Assembly (NCBI RefSeq): GCF_001428825.1
Contig: NZ_LMIT01000013.1
Coordinates: forward strand, 117,060-163,383
DNA: 46,324 nucleotides
Reading direction: 5' to 3'
Source: Nocardioides sp. Root240
GTDB lineage: Bacteria; Actinomycetota; Actinomycetes; Propionibacteriales; Nocardioidaceae
Shown here piece after piece: positions 16,900-25,059 of the stretch. The notes under the pieces were generated by a model. The model did no database searches. It was not told the DNA's origin and was given only the letters and a program-made list of their open reading frames with translations. Every line of letters begins with the position of its first letter. Position 1 is the first letter of the stretch. The translations under genes and the position numbers were made by a program.

Positions 16900-17880
16900 T
16901 CAGAAGTGGGCCCACCCCGTCGGCCCCTCGTACGACGCCCCGTCGACCGTCACGAACGGCTCGCCGCCCTGCGGCGCCGCACCGACGGAGCCGATCCGCG
17001 TCCAGCCCTCCGGCAGCGCGACGTCGGACGGGAAGGTGGCCAGCAGGGCGTGGTCGTCTCCCCCGCCGAGGATGAACTGCAGCGGGTCCGCGCCGGTCGC
17101 CTGGCCGACGGCGAGCAGCGGCTCGGGTACCTCGAAGGCGTCCGTGGTGATGTCGATCGAGACGCCGGAGGCCTCGGCGACGTGCTGCGCCTCGGCGAGC
17201 AGCCCGTCGGAGATGTCGACCATCGCGGTGGCGCCGGCCTCGGCGGCGACCTGCCCGGCGTCGTACGGCGGCGCGGGGCGCCGGTAGGCCTCGACCAGCA
17301 CGCGCGGTGACCGGAAGCCGCGGCCCAGCACCGCGAGACCGCCGGCGGCCCACCCCTGCCGACCGCAGAGCGCGACGACGTCGCCCGCCGCGGCACCCGA
17401 CCGCAGGACGGGTGAGACCGTGCAGGCGCCGATCGCGGTCACGGAGACGACGATCTGGTCGGCGCGGCTGACGTCGCCGCCGACCAGGCCGGCGCCCACC
17501 CGGGCGCACTCCTCGGCGAAGCCGCGGGTGAAGTCGAGCGCCCACTGGGCAGGAAGGTCTGCGGGAGCGGCGAGGCCGACGGTCAGCCACTGCGCACGCC
17601 CGCCCATGGCGTTGATGTCGGACAGGTTCTGGGCGGCGGCGCGGGCGCCGACGTCGGCCGCATCGGCCCAGTCGCGGCGGAAGTGGCGGCCCTCGACCAT
17701 CACGTCGGTCGAGACCACGACGTGCCCCTTGCGCACCCGCAGCACCGCCGCGTCGTCGCCGGGGCCGACCAGCACGTCCTCACCGGGGGCGGTGGCCGCG
17801 ACGATGTCGCTGATCCGGGCGATCAGGCCGAACTCCCCCACGTCGGCGAGGGTGGCGTCGCTGGCGGCTCCGGAAGTCAT
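16900..17880 (-). CDS. thiL: Thiamine-monophosphate kinase
   Basis: A 326-residue ThiL that phosphorylates thiamine monophosphate to thiamine diphosphate. GEFGLIARISDIV starts the fold, LVGPGDDAAVLRV binds the metal-ATP, and STDVMVEGRHFRRDW and NLSDINAMGGRAQW are the standard ThiL motifs. A second acidic cluster MVDISDGLLAEA follows. Length is normal. It is divergent from the AsnC-domain gene with a 126-bp shared upstream region. No TPP riboswitch-like sequence was noticed. Confidence 0.96.
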   Translation of the reverse strand: MTSGAASDATLADVGEFGLIARISDIVAATAPGEDVLVGPGDDAAVLRVRKGHVVVSTDVMVEGRHFRRDWADAADVGARAAAQNLSDINAMGGRAQWLTVGLAAPADLPAQWALDFTRGFAEECARVGAGLVGGDVSRADQIVVSVTAIGACTVSPVLRSGAAAGDVVALCGRQGWAAGGLAVLGRGFRSPRVLVEAYRRPAPPYDAGQVAAEAGATAMVDISDGLLAEAQHVAEASGVSIDITTDAFEVPEPLLAVGQATGADPLQFILGGGDDHALLATFPSDVALPEGWTRIGSVGAAPQGGEPFVTVDGASYEGPTGWAHF

Positions 17881-18006
17881 GGCCCCATCCCACCAGACCG
17901 GTCGGGGGGATCCGGACAGGACTCCCGCGGGTTATCGGACCTGCAGCGGATCGCGGTAGGTTGAGGCGTTCGACAACCGACCCACCCAGCGAAGGAGGCG
18001 TGACCC

Positions 18007-18243
18007 ATGGTGGTTCAGGCCTACATCCTCATCCAGACCGACGTCGGCAAGGCCGCGGAGGTCGCCCGCGAGGTCGGCAACATCAAGGGCGTCACGCTGG
18101 CCGAGGACGTCACCGGCCCCTACGACGTGATCGTGCGCGCCGAGGCCCGCAACGTCGACGAGCTCGGCAAGCTGGTCGTCTCGAAGGTCCAGAACCTCGA
18201 GGGCATCACCCGTACCCTCACCTGCCCGGTCGTCCACATCTGA
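18007..18243 (+). CDS. Stand-alone Lrp/AsnC ligand-binding (RAM) domain protein
   Basis: A 78-residue protein that consists only of the C-terminal effector-binding alpha/beta domain of Lrp/AsnC regulators and lacks the DNA-binding helix-turn-helix. VQAYILIQTDVGKAAEVARE and the GPYDVIVRAEARNVDEL segment match the family. Such single-domain proteins bind amino acids and form dimers or decamers. The target here is unknown. GAAGGAGG before the ATG is a strong ribosome site. The gene is 2 nt from the DUF3515 lipoprotein gene, so they are one operon. Confidence 0.88.
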   Translation: MVVQAYILIQTDVGKAAEVAREVGNIKGVTLAEDVTGPYDVIVRAEARNVDELGKLVVSKVQNLEGITRTLTCPVVHI

Positions 18244-18245
18244 TC

Positions 18246-18725
18246 GTGCGGAGACCCGCAGCAGCCCTCGCGCTGCTGCTGATCGCTCCTGCCCTGGCTG
18301 CCTGCGGCGGTCCGGTCGACGTCGACGTCCCCGAGATGTCGGACGCCGACCGCGCCGCCTGCGACGCCTTCACCGCCGCGCTCCCCTCGACCCTGGCGGA
18401 GCACGAGCGCGAGGAGGTGGACCCCGCCGACGCGCCCGCGGCGGCGTACGGCGACCCGGCGATCGTGGTGCGCTGCGGCGTCCCCGAGCCCGAGGGCTTC
18501 AGCCTGGCCTCGTCGTGCGAGCAGGCCAACGGGATGGGCTACTACATCCCGGACGAGCAGTACGGCGACCGGGACCTCGACCTCACGATGACCGCCGCCG
18601 GCTACCGGCCGCGCGTCGAGGTCGTCGTGCCGGCGCAGTACCGCCCCAACGCCAATGCGGCCGCGATGGCCGAGCTCGCCCCGCTGGTGAAGGAGTACCT
18701 CACCCTCGTCGACGACTGCGACTGA
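18246..18725 (+). CDS. DUF3515-family lipoprotein
   Basis: A 159-residue secreted protein from the GTG at 18246. The signal sequence RRPAAALALLLIAPALAAC ends in the lipobox LAAC with Cys20 as the lipid anchor. The mature part has cysteines near 41, 78, 95 and at the end, consistent with disulfides. Function is unknown, but the family sits beside ddl and thiL across actinobacteria (the Rv2980 position in M. tuberculosis). The frame begins 2 nt after the AsnC-domain stop, which decides the start. Confidence 0.85.
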   Translation: MRRPAAALALLLIAPALAACGGPVDVDVPEMSDADRAACDAFTAALPSTLAEHEREEVDPADAPAAAYGDPAIVVRCGVPEPEGFSLASSCEQANGMGYYIPDEQYGDRDLDLTMTAAGYRPRVEVVVPAQYRPNANAAAMAELAPLVKEYLTLVDDCD

Positions 18726-18732
18726 GGCCGAC

Positions 18733-19800
18733 TCAGCGCAGGCCGGTGGGCCGGTCCAGGGCCAGCGTCAGCAGCCGGTCGACCAGGTCGCCGTACGGGA
18801 CCCCCGTCGCGGCCCACATCTGCGGGAACATCGACAGCGGGGTGAAGCCCGGCATCGTGTTGAGCTCGTTGACGACGAGCGAGCCGTCGGGCATCAGGAA
18901 GAAGTCCACGCGCGCCAGGCCCTCGCAGCCGGCGGCGCGGAAGGCGTCGGCAGCCAGGCCCTGCATGCGCAGCATGGTCTCCTCGTCGAGGAGGGCCGGG
19001 ACGTCGAGCTGCGTGGCCTCCTCGGGGAGGTACTTCGCCTCGAAGTCGTAGAACTCGTGGTCGCCGGTGATCCGGATCTCGGCCGGGACGCTGACCTCGA
19101 CGGAGCCGTCCGACGAGTCCAGCACGCCGCACTCGATCTCGCGGGCGCCCTCGGCGGACACCTCGATGATCACCTTCGGGTCGTGGGCGAGCGCGCCCTC
19201 GATCGCGGCGGCGAGCTCGTCGCGGCCGTGGGCCTTGGCGATGCCGATGCTCGAGCCGCCGCGGGCGGGCTTCACGAACAGCGGGTAGCCCAGCTCCTCG
19301 CAGCGCGTGTGGACGGAGACCTCCTGGTCGGCCCACTCGCGCGCCGTGACGGTGATGCCGGGCATGACGGGCAGGCCGGCGGCCTGCAGCGCGATCTTCA
19401 TGAACGCCTTGTCCATGCAGACCGCGGAGGCGAGCACCCCCGAGCCGACGTAGCGGACGTCGCTCATCTCGAGCAGGCCCTGGATCGTGCCGTCCTCGCC
19501 CCACGGGCCGTGCAGCAGGGGGAAGACGACGTCGACGTCGAGGTCGCCGAGCACCGCAGGGGCACGGTCGCCGTCGACCGACGGGAGCTGGCCGGGGCCG
19601 GTGATCCGGTGCCGTGCCGGGTCGTCGGCCTCGAGCACCCAGCGGCCGTCGGTCGCGATGCCGATCGGCACGACGTCGTACTTCTCGCGGTCGATGGCCT
19701 GCAGCACGCTGCCGGCCGTGACGCACGAGATGGCGTGCTCGCTGGAGCGGCCGCCGAAGACGACGGCGACGCGGATACGGCGGCCAGTGGGAGCGTTCAT
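18733..19800 (-). CDS. ddl: D-alanine--D-alanine ligase (housekeeping copy)
   Basis: A 355-residue ATP-grasp ligase that makes D-Ala-D-Ala for the peptidoglycan stem peptide. VAVVFGGRSSEHAISCVTAG carries the substrate-binding Glu. FYDFEAKYLPE is the omega loop with the Lys-Tyr pair typical of D-Ala-D-Ala ligases, and NELNTMPGFTPLSMFPQM gives the metal ligands and the hydrophobic Met at the second D-Ala subsite. It is the syntenic ddlA copy, next to DUF3515. The start ATG at 19800 is chosen because the frame upstream runs into the divergent gene. Confidence 0.95.
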   Translation of the reverse strand: MNAPTGRRIRVAVVFGGRSSEHAISCVTAGSVLQAIDREKYDVVPIGIATDGRWVLEADDPARHRITGPGQLPSVDGDRAPAVLGDLDVDVVFPLLHGPWGEDGTIQGLLEMSDVRYVGSGVLASAVCMDKAFMKIALQAAGLPVMPGITVTAREWADQEVSVHTRCEELGYPLFVKPARGGSSIGIAKAHGRDELAAAIEGALAHDPKVIIEVSAEGAREIECGVLDSSDGSVEVSVPAEIRITGDHEFYDFEAKYLPEEATQLDVPALLDEETMLRMQGLAADAFRAAGCEGLARVDFFLMPDGSLVVNELNTMPGFTPLSMFPQMWAATGVPYGDLVDRLLTLALDRPTGLR

Positions 19801-19812
19801 CGCCGATGACCC

Positions 19813-19825
19813 TACCTTTGGGACA
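19813..19825 (+). promoter_or_regulatory. Leaderless promoter of the cystathionine-synthase-family gene
   Basis: TACCTT at 19813-19818 ends six nt before the ATG at 19825, the spacing expected for a transcript starting at the first base of the start codon. There is no ribosome binding site, and only 24 bp separate this gene from the divergent ddl start. Confidence 0.6.
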
Positions 19826-20916
19826 TGCCAGGTCCCACGTTGCGCCCCGCCACCCTCGCCGTCACCGCCGGGCGTCCGCCGCACGAGCCGGACCAGCCGC
19901 TCAACGTCCCGATCACGATGACGTCGACGTACGTCGCGACCGGCGACCTGGAGTACGGCCGCTTCGGCAACCCCACCTGGACCGCCTTCGAGGAGGCGCT
20001 CGGCGCGCTCGAGGGCGGCCGCGCGCTGTCCTTCGCGTCGGGGATGGCGGCCGTGACGACGCTGCTCGACCTGGTCGGCCAGGGCAGCAGCGTGATCGCA
20101 CCCCGGCACGCCTACAACGGCACGGTCGCCGCGCTCGCCGACGCCGAGGCCCGCGGCCGGCTGCGCGCGAACCTGGTCGACATCACCGACACCGCCGCGG
20201 TGGTCCGGGCGATGCACGACGACGAGGACTGCGCCTTCCTCTGGCTCGAGTCGCCGACCAACCCGGCCCTCGAGATCGCCGACATCCCGACGCTGGTCGC
20301 CGCCGCCCACGAGCTCGGCATCCAGGTCGTCGTCGACAACACCTTCGCCACTCCCCTGCTCCAGCAGCCGCTCGCCGACGGCGCGGACATCGTGCTCCAC
20401 TCCGCGACGAAGTACATCGCCGGCCACAGCGACGTCCTGATGGGCGCGCTGGTGCTCCCGGGCGACAGCGCCCACGACGAGGCGTACGACGCCCTGAAGG
20501 CCCGTCGCGGCCTCGCCGGCTCCACGCCCGGACCGTTCGAGGTCTGGCTCGCGCTGCGCGGCCTGCGCACGCTGCACGTCCGTCTCGAGCGGGCGTCGGC
20601 GAACGCGGCCGAGCTGGCGCGCCGGCTCGCCGAGCACCCGGCGGTCGAGGAGGTCCGCTACCCCGGCTTCGGCGCGATCGTCGCGCCGGTGCTGGCCGGT
20701 GGCGCGGACGCCGGCGACTTCCTCGTGCGCGCGACCTCGCTGTGGGTGCACGCCACCTCGCTCGGCGGCGTCGAGTCGACCTTCGAGCGGCGCCGGCGCT
20801 GGAAGCTGGAGGCCGCGTCGATCCCCGAGGGTCTGGTCCGCATGTCCGTCGGCATCGAGGACGTCGACGACCTGTGGGACGACCTGGTTCAAGCCTTGGA
20901 TCGCATCAACGCCTGA
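19825..20916 (+). CDS. Cystathionine gamma-synthase/lyase family PLP enzyme
   Basis: A 363-residue PLP-dependent enzyme of the Cys/Met metabolism family. The PLP lysine is K196 in LHSATKYIAGHSD, the cofactor-binding D171 is in VVVDNTFATP, and YGRFGNPTW (about 44-52) is the N-terminal family signature. It could be cystathionine gamma-synthase, gamma-lyase or a related C-S lyase; motifs alone do not separate them. It is somewhat shorter than the usual 380-400 residues. No sulfur-metabolism genes are adjacent. It ends 7 bp before a large inverted repeat. Confidence 0.88.
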   Translation: MPGPTLRPATLAVTAGRPPHEPDQPLNVPITMTSTYVATGDLEYGRFGNPTWTAFEEALGALEGGRALSFASGMAAVTTLLDLVGQGSSVIAPRHAYNGTVAALADAEARGRLRANLVDITDTAAVVRAMHDDEDCAFLWLESPTNPALEIADIPTLVAAAHELGIQVVVDNTFATPLLQQPLADGADIVLHSATKYIAGHSDVLMGALVLPGDSAHDEAYDALKARRGLAGSTPGPFEVWLALRGLRTLHVRLERASANAAELARRLAEHPAVEEVRYPGFGAIVAPVLAGGADAGDFLVRATSLWVHATSLGGVESTFERRRRWKLEAASIPEGLVRMSVGIEDVDDLWDDLVQALDRINA

Positions 20917-20923
20917 GTCCGCC

Positions 20924-20966
20924 GGTGGTTGAGGTGCGAGGCGCCCCGGCGCCGAGCCTCGAAACC
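20924..20966. repeat. Dispersed repeat element, copy 2 (left arm of an inverted pair)
   Basis: 43 bp starting GGTGGTTGAGGTGCGA and ending GAGCCTCGAAACC, with a palindromic GGCGCC-CC-GGCGCC-like centre. It is in inverted orientation to the copy at 21021-21063, with a 54-bp loop. The pair sits exactly between two convergent genes and may act as a bidirectional terminator. Confidence 0.85.
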
Positions 20967-21020
20967 TCGCGCGATGATGCAGGGACTGTGCCCCACCAGG
21001 TTGGCTGCACCGGACCCGGA

Positions 21021-21063
21021 GGTTTCGAGGCTCCTCGCTGGCGCTCGTCGCACCTCAACCACC
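21021..21063. repeat. Dispersed repeat element, copy 3 (right arm of the inverted pair)
   Basis: The complement has the same first 16 bp and last 13 bp as copy 2 with a different 14-bp centre. Its outer end overlaps the last codons of the response regulator gene: the GGT GGT TGA that ends that gene is repeat sequence. Confidence 0.85.
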
Positions 21064-21726
21064 GTGAGCCAACCCGTGCTCGTGGGCGAACACGACGATC
21101 TGCACGCGGTCGCGGAGGCCGAGCTTGCGCAGGATCGCGCCCACGTGGGTCTTCACCGTCGACTCGCTGAGGAAGACCACGCCAGCGATCTCCTGGTTGG
21201 ACAGGCCACGGGCGACGGCGGCGAAGACGTCGCGCTCCTTGTCCGTCAGCCCCTGGTACGACGGCGGCGGGGTCGCCGGCGCGCGGAACTGCGTGTCCAG
21301 CAGGGCCGAGAGGTCCGTCGGGGCGAGCACCGCGTTGCCGGCGTGCACGGTGCGGATCGCGTCACGGAGCATCACCGGGGTGGTGCCCTTGAGGAGGAAC
21401 CCGCTGGCGCCGTGGCGGATGGCGGTGGCCGCGCGGTCGTCGAGGTTGAAGGTGGTCAGCACGATGACGCGGACCGCCCGTCCACGGCGCGCGACCCGCT
21501 CCGGCAGGAAGACCTGGCGGGTCGCCTCGACGCCGTCCATCTCGGGCATCCGGATGTCCATCAGCACCACGTCGGGCTCGAGCTCGTCGACGAGGCGCAC
21601 GGCCTCGACGCCGTCGGCGGCGGTACCGACGACCTCCATGCCCTCCTGCGCGTCGACGATCACCCGCACGCCCTCGCGGAAGAGCTCCTGGTCGTCCACG
21701 AGGAGGACGCGGATCGGCGCGGTCAC
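21055..21726 (-). CDS. NarL/LuxR-type response regulator
   Basis: A 223-residue two-component regulator. The receiver domain (about 1-125) has acidic residues D11-D12, the phospho-acceptor D57 in DVVLMDIRMPEMDG, and a conserved Thr/Lys end. The GerE/LuxR helix-turn-helix (about 155-215) reads LTDKERDVFAAVARGLSNQE and STVKTHVGAILRKL. It overlaps the sensor kinase stop by 4 nt, so they are one unit. It is the last gene of a cluster with a D-Ala-D-Ala dipeptidase, alanine racemase and D-Ala ligase, which suggests cell-wall-related targets. Its stop codon is provided by a dispersed repeat. Confidence 0.93.
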   Translation of the reverse strand: MTAPIRVLLVDDQELFREGVRVIVDAQEGMEVVGTAADGVEAVRLVDELEPDVVLMDIRMPEMDGVEATRQVFLPERVARRGRAVRVIVLTTFNLDDRAATAIRHGASGFLLKGTTPVMLRDAIRTVHAGNAVLAPTDLSALLDTQFRAPATPPPSYQGLTDKERDVFAAVARGLSNQEIAGVVFLSESTVKTHVGAILRKLGLRDRVQIVVFAHEHGLAHGG

Positions 21727-22925
21727 CGGGCCCTCACCGGCACCCAGGCCGTGACGGTGAACGAGTCCGGCCGGCGTCGTACGTCGAGCCGGCCACCGAC
21801 CGCCTCGACGCGACGGCGCATGCCGTCGAGCCCCTGGCCGGTGCCGTCGCCGGGAGCCGCGTCCGGAGGCACGGCGTTGCGGATCTCCATGCGCAGGTCG
21901 CCCTCTCCCGCTCCGTCGGCCCAGTGCCGCTCGACGTGGACCGGCTGGTCGCGCCGACCGTGCTTGATCGCATTGGTCAGCATCTCCTGGAGCACCCGGA
22001 AGGCCACCACCTCGAGCTCGGGGGGCATCGGCCGCGGCGTACCGATCTCGGTCGCGACCACCTCGTGCCCGCTCGCACGCACGCCGTCGATGAGGCTGTC
22101 GAGGTCGGCGTGCCGTCCTCCGCCGCTCCCCTGGCCCGCGGTCGACGAGAGCACCTGGCGGACGTCGTCGAGTGACGTACGGGCCGAGGTGGCGATATTG
22201 GCGAGGGTGGTCTTGAGGCGGGCGGGGTCGCTGTCGTCGAGGTACTGCGCCGACTCGGCCTGGGCGAGGATCACCGCCAGGGAGTGGCCGACGACGTCGT
22301 GCACGTCGCGGGCGAGCTGGGCCTGGTCCTCGCGCAGGCGGGCGATCTCCTCGGCCTGGTCACGCTCGGCCTCGGCAGCGACCTGCGAGCGCCGCGACGC
22401 CTGCGAGCGCGCGGCGAAGCGGAGGGCCAGGCCGAGGAGCCACGGGGTCGCCAGGAAGACGATGCCGAGAAGGCCTGCCGTCAGCCGCCAGTCGTAGGGG
22501 CCGCTGCGGTAGGCATCGGCAGCGAGGCGCTCCGCCCCCAGGACCTGCAGGGCCTGGTCGAACGCGTACGGCGTCAACCACACCACCGCGACCGCCGCGC
22601 TGACCGGGATCGACAGGCCGCTGAGCCACACGGTCCCCAGCCGACCCCACCGGGCGCAGCCGAAGGCGACCACGGCGAACAGTGCCTCGGCCAGCAGCGG
22701 ATCGATGCCGAGGAGCACCTGGACCAGACCGGCGAACCAGGCCACCGCGAGCGCCGCCCCCGGCACCGCCCGGGAGAGCCCGACGGCCACCGCGACGCAC
22801 ACCACGAGCAGGACCGGCCACACGACCCGCTCGGCGTTCCAGTAGCGGTCGATCTCGAGGAGCCCGACCACGAGCGCGGCGAGACCCGCCAGCAGGTCCG
22901 GCAGCCAGCGCCGTACGTCGTTCAA
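21723..22925 (-). CDS. Sensor histidine kinase, HisKA_3 type
   Basis: A 400-residue membrane kinase starting at TTG 22925 behind a strong AGGAGGAG site. Residues 8-170 hold about six hydrophobic helices with very short loops, so there is no large extracellular sensor domain. Then comes a coiled-coil signalling helix, the dimerisation box ARDVHDVVGHSLAVIL with phospho-acceptor H209, and the ATPase domain with QEMLTNAIKHG (N box) and GQGLDGMRRRVEAVGG. The layout resembles intramembrane-sensing kinases such as LiaS/VraS, which react to cell-wall stress. It starts 50 nt after the second D-Ala ligase gene. Confidence 0.92.
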   Translation of the reverse strand: MNDVRRWLPDLLAGLAALVVGLLEIDRYWNAERVVWPVLLVVCVAVAVGLSRAVPGAALAVAWFAGLVQVLLGIDPLLAEALFAVVAFGCARWGRLGTVWLSGLSIPVSAAVAVVWLTPYAFDQALQVLGAERLAADAYRSGPYDWRLTAGLLGIVFLATPWLLGLALRFAARSQASRRSQVAAEAERDQAEEIARLREDQAQLARDVHDVVGHSLAVILAQAESAQYLDDSDPARLKTTLANIATSARTSLDDVRQVLSSTAGQGSGGGRHADLDSLIDGVRASGHEVVATEIGTPRPMPPELEVVAFRVLQEMLTNAIKHGRRDQPVHVERHWADGAGEGDLRMEIRNAVPPDAAPGDGTGQGLDGMRRRVEAVGGRLDVRRRPDSFTVTAWVPVRAR

Positions 22926-22975
22926 CGCGGCTCCTCCTGACCCGCTCGGTGAGATGTGCGCGGTCAGTCTCGCAC

Positions 22976-23914
22976 TCACCTGTGCGCGCCGCGGACCAGC
23001 TCGTCGAGCAGCTCCGGGTACGACATGCCGGCGGCCGCGAACATCTGCGGCGCCTGCGAGTGCTCGGTCATGCCCGGCACCGTGTTGACCTCGTTCAGGA
23101 CCGGACCGGCCTCGGTGAGGAAGAAGTCGACGCGCGCGACACCGGCGCACCCGAGCGCCTCGAACACCGCCGTGGCGGCGTCCTGCAGCGCCTTCGCGTC
23201 GGTGTCGACGAGCTCCGCGGGGATCCGGAAGTCGGCGTGGCCGCCGTACTTGGCGTCGTAGTCGAAGAGGCCCTCGACCACGATCTCCAGCGCGGGCGGC
23301 ACGAACAGGCTGCCGTCGGCGCGCCGCAGCACGGCGACGTCGACCTCGCGACCGGTCATCAGGTCCTCGACGAGCACGCGGTCGTCGATCGCGAGTGCTG
23401 CTGCCAGGGCGGGCTGCAGCTGCTGGGGTACGTCGACGCGGCTCACGCCCTGGCTCGACCCGGCCGCGACCGGCTTCACCACCACGGGGTGCGTCCAGCG
23501 CAGGTGCGCGGCACTCGCGCGGGTGACCAGCACGCCGGGGGCGGTGGCGATCCCGACGGCCCGGGCGACCAGCTTGGTGGCCCACTTGTCCATCGCCAGC
23601 GCGCCGGGGCGGATGCCGGAGCCGACGTACGGGAGTCCGGCGAGCTCGCACAGCGCGGCCAGCGCACCGTCCTCCCCGCGGGGGCCGTGGACGACCGGGA
23701 AGACCACGTCACAGCCGCGCAGCACCTGCGCCGCGCCGGCCAGGCCGATCGGGCGCAGGCCGCGGTCGCGCCAGGTGCCGTCGCGGCCGATGGTGAGCGG
23801 GACCACGTCGTAGTTCGCCGGGTCGAGCGAGGCGGCGACGGAGGCCGCCGAGGAGAGCGAGACGTCGTGCTCGCAGTTCTGCCCGCCGCCGATGACGGCC
23901 ACACGAGTCCTCAC
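22976..23914 (-). CDS. Second D-alanine--D-X ligase (Ddl/Van family ATP-grasp)
   Basis: A 312-residue short-form ligase, GTG start at 23914 overlapping the racemase stop by 4 nt (GTGA). GGGQNCEHDVSLSSA carries the N-terminal Glu. The omega loop GLFDYDAKYGG keeps the Lys-Tyr pair, which argues against a D-lactate-type (VanA) ligase. The metal-binding NEVNTVPGM is intact. Just after it, MTEHSQAPQM has Gln where D-Ala-D-Ala ligases have Leu or Met and where VanC-type D-Ala-D-Ser ligases have Arg, so the acceptor may not be D-Ala. It is clearly divergent from the housekeeping ddl 3.2 kb away. Confidence 0.9.
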   Translation of the reverse strand: MRTRVAVIGGGQNCEHDVSLSSAASVAASLDPANYDVVPLTIGRDGTWRDRGLRPIGLAGAAQVLRGCDVVFPVVHGPRGEDGALAALCELAGLPYVGSGIRPGALAMDKWATKLVARAVGIATAPGVLVTRASAAHLRWTHPVVVKPVAAGSSQGVSRVDVPQQLQPALAAALAIDDRVLVEDLMTGREVDVAVLRRADGSLFVPPALEIVVEGLFDYDAKYGGHADFRIPAELVDTDAKALQDAATAVFEALGCAGVARVDFFLTEAGPVLNEVNTVPGMTEHSQAPQMFAAAGMSYPELLDELVRGAHR

Positions 23915-25059
23915 GACAGGCTCCTCAGGTGCGATGCTGCGACGGTCCGCCGGGCGACGCGCGCTCCGATGCCGGTGACGACCTCGTGCTCGATGGTGCC
24001 GGCCCACTCCGCCCACTCGGCGGCGGTCGGCGCGCCGCCGGCGCCGGGCCCGAAGACGGTCACGAGGTCGCCCGCCTCCGCCCCCGTGCTGCCGAGGTCG
24101 ACGACGAGCTGGTCCATCGAGATCCGGCCGACGACGGGCCGCCGGGCACCGCGCACCGACACCTGCGCGCGGCCGCTGGCGGCGCGGGGCAGCCCGTCGG
24201 CGTACCCCAGACCGACGAGGCCGAGGTACGTCGGGCGCGTGGTCCGGTGCGTGTGGCCGTAGCCGACGGGCGTGCCGGCCCGGACGCGTCGTACCTGCAG
24301 GAGTGGCGCGGCGAGGGTCATCGCCGGCTCGAGCGTCGTCCGGCCGGACGGGTCGATGCCGACGAGCCCGGCGCCCACCCGGCTCATCGTGTGGTGGGAG
24401 CGCGGGTCCGTGAGGGTCGCGGCGGTGGCGGCGAGGTGGCGGTCGCGCGGGCACAGGCCGGCACTCCGAGCGACCTCGACGGCCCAGGCGAAGCGGTGGC
24501 GTCCCAACGCGTTGCAGTCGTCGTCCGGGTCGTCGGCGCAGCCGAGGTGGCCCATCACGCCGACGACCTCGAGCTGCCCGCGCTCCTCGGCGCGGCGCGC
24601 GGCGCGGCACAGCGCGGGCCAGGCGGCCGGCTCGGCGCCGTCGCGGGCCATGCCGGCGTCGACGTGCAGGTGCACGCGCTGGCGGCCGGGCGCGGCGGCG
24701 ACGGCAGCGAGGTGCGGAACGCCGGGGACGGCCACCTCGACGTCGCGCGCGGCAGCGCCGGCGAAGTCGGCGTCGGCACCGTTGAGCCAGCTCAGCACCG
24801 GCGCCACGAGACCCGCGTCGCGCAGCGCGAAGGCCTCGGCCAGGCTGGTGACGCCGAGCCGCGTCGCGCCGTGCGCGAGGGCGGTCCGCGCGACGTCGGC
24901 GGCGCCGTGACCGAAGCCGTCGGCCTTCACGACGGCCATCAGCTCGCCGGCGGTGCGGCCCGCGATCAGCTCGGTGTTGCGGGCGACGGCGGCGAGGTCC
25001 AGGGTCAGCGACGGCGCCGTCTCCTCGGTCCGGCGCGGACGCAGGGCGATCGCGCTCAT
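23911..25059 (-). CDS. Alanine racemase (soluble PLP type)
   Basis: A 382-residue alanine racemase that interconverts L- and D-Ala (or possibly serine). The PLP lysine is in MAVVKADGFGHG near residue 44, and the catalytic tyrosine is in LGYADGLPRA. Unlike VanT it has no membrane domain. The ATG overlaps the dipeptidase stop by 4 nt (ATGA), and its own stop overlaps the ligase start. The M. tuberculosis alr lies elsewhere relative to this gene order, so this may be an extra copy; that needs the rest of the genome. Confidence 0.93.
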   Translation of the reverse strand: MSAIALRPRRTEETAPSLTLDLAAVARNTELIAGRTAGELMAVVKADGFGHGAADVARTALAHGATRLGVTSLAEAFALRDAGLVAPVLSWLNGADADFAGAAARDVEVAVPGVPHLAAVAAAPGRQRVHLHVDAGMARDGAEPAAWPALCRAARRAEERGQLEVVGVMGHLGCADDPDDDCNALGRHRFAWAVEVARSAGLCPRDRHLAATAATLTDPRSHHTMSRVGAGLVGIDPSGRTTLEPAMTLAAPLLQVRRVRAGTPVGYGHTHRTTRPTYLGLVGLGYADGLPRAASGRAQVSVRGARRPVVGRISMDQLVVDLGSTGAEAGDLVTVFGPGAGGAPTAAEWAEWAGTIEHEVVTGIGARVARRTVAASHLRSLS

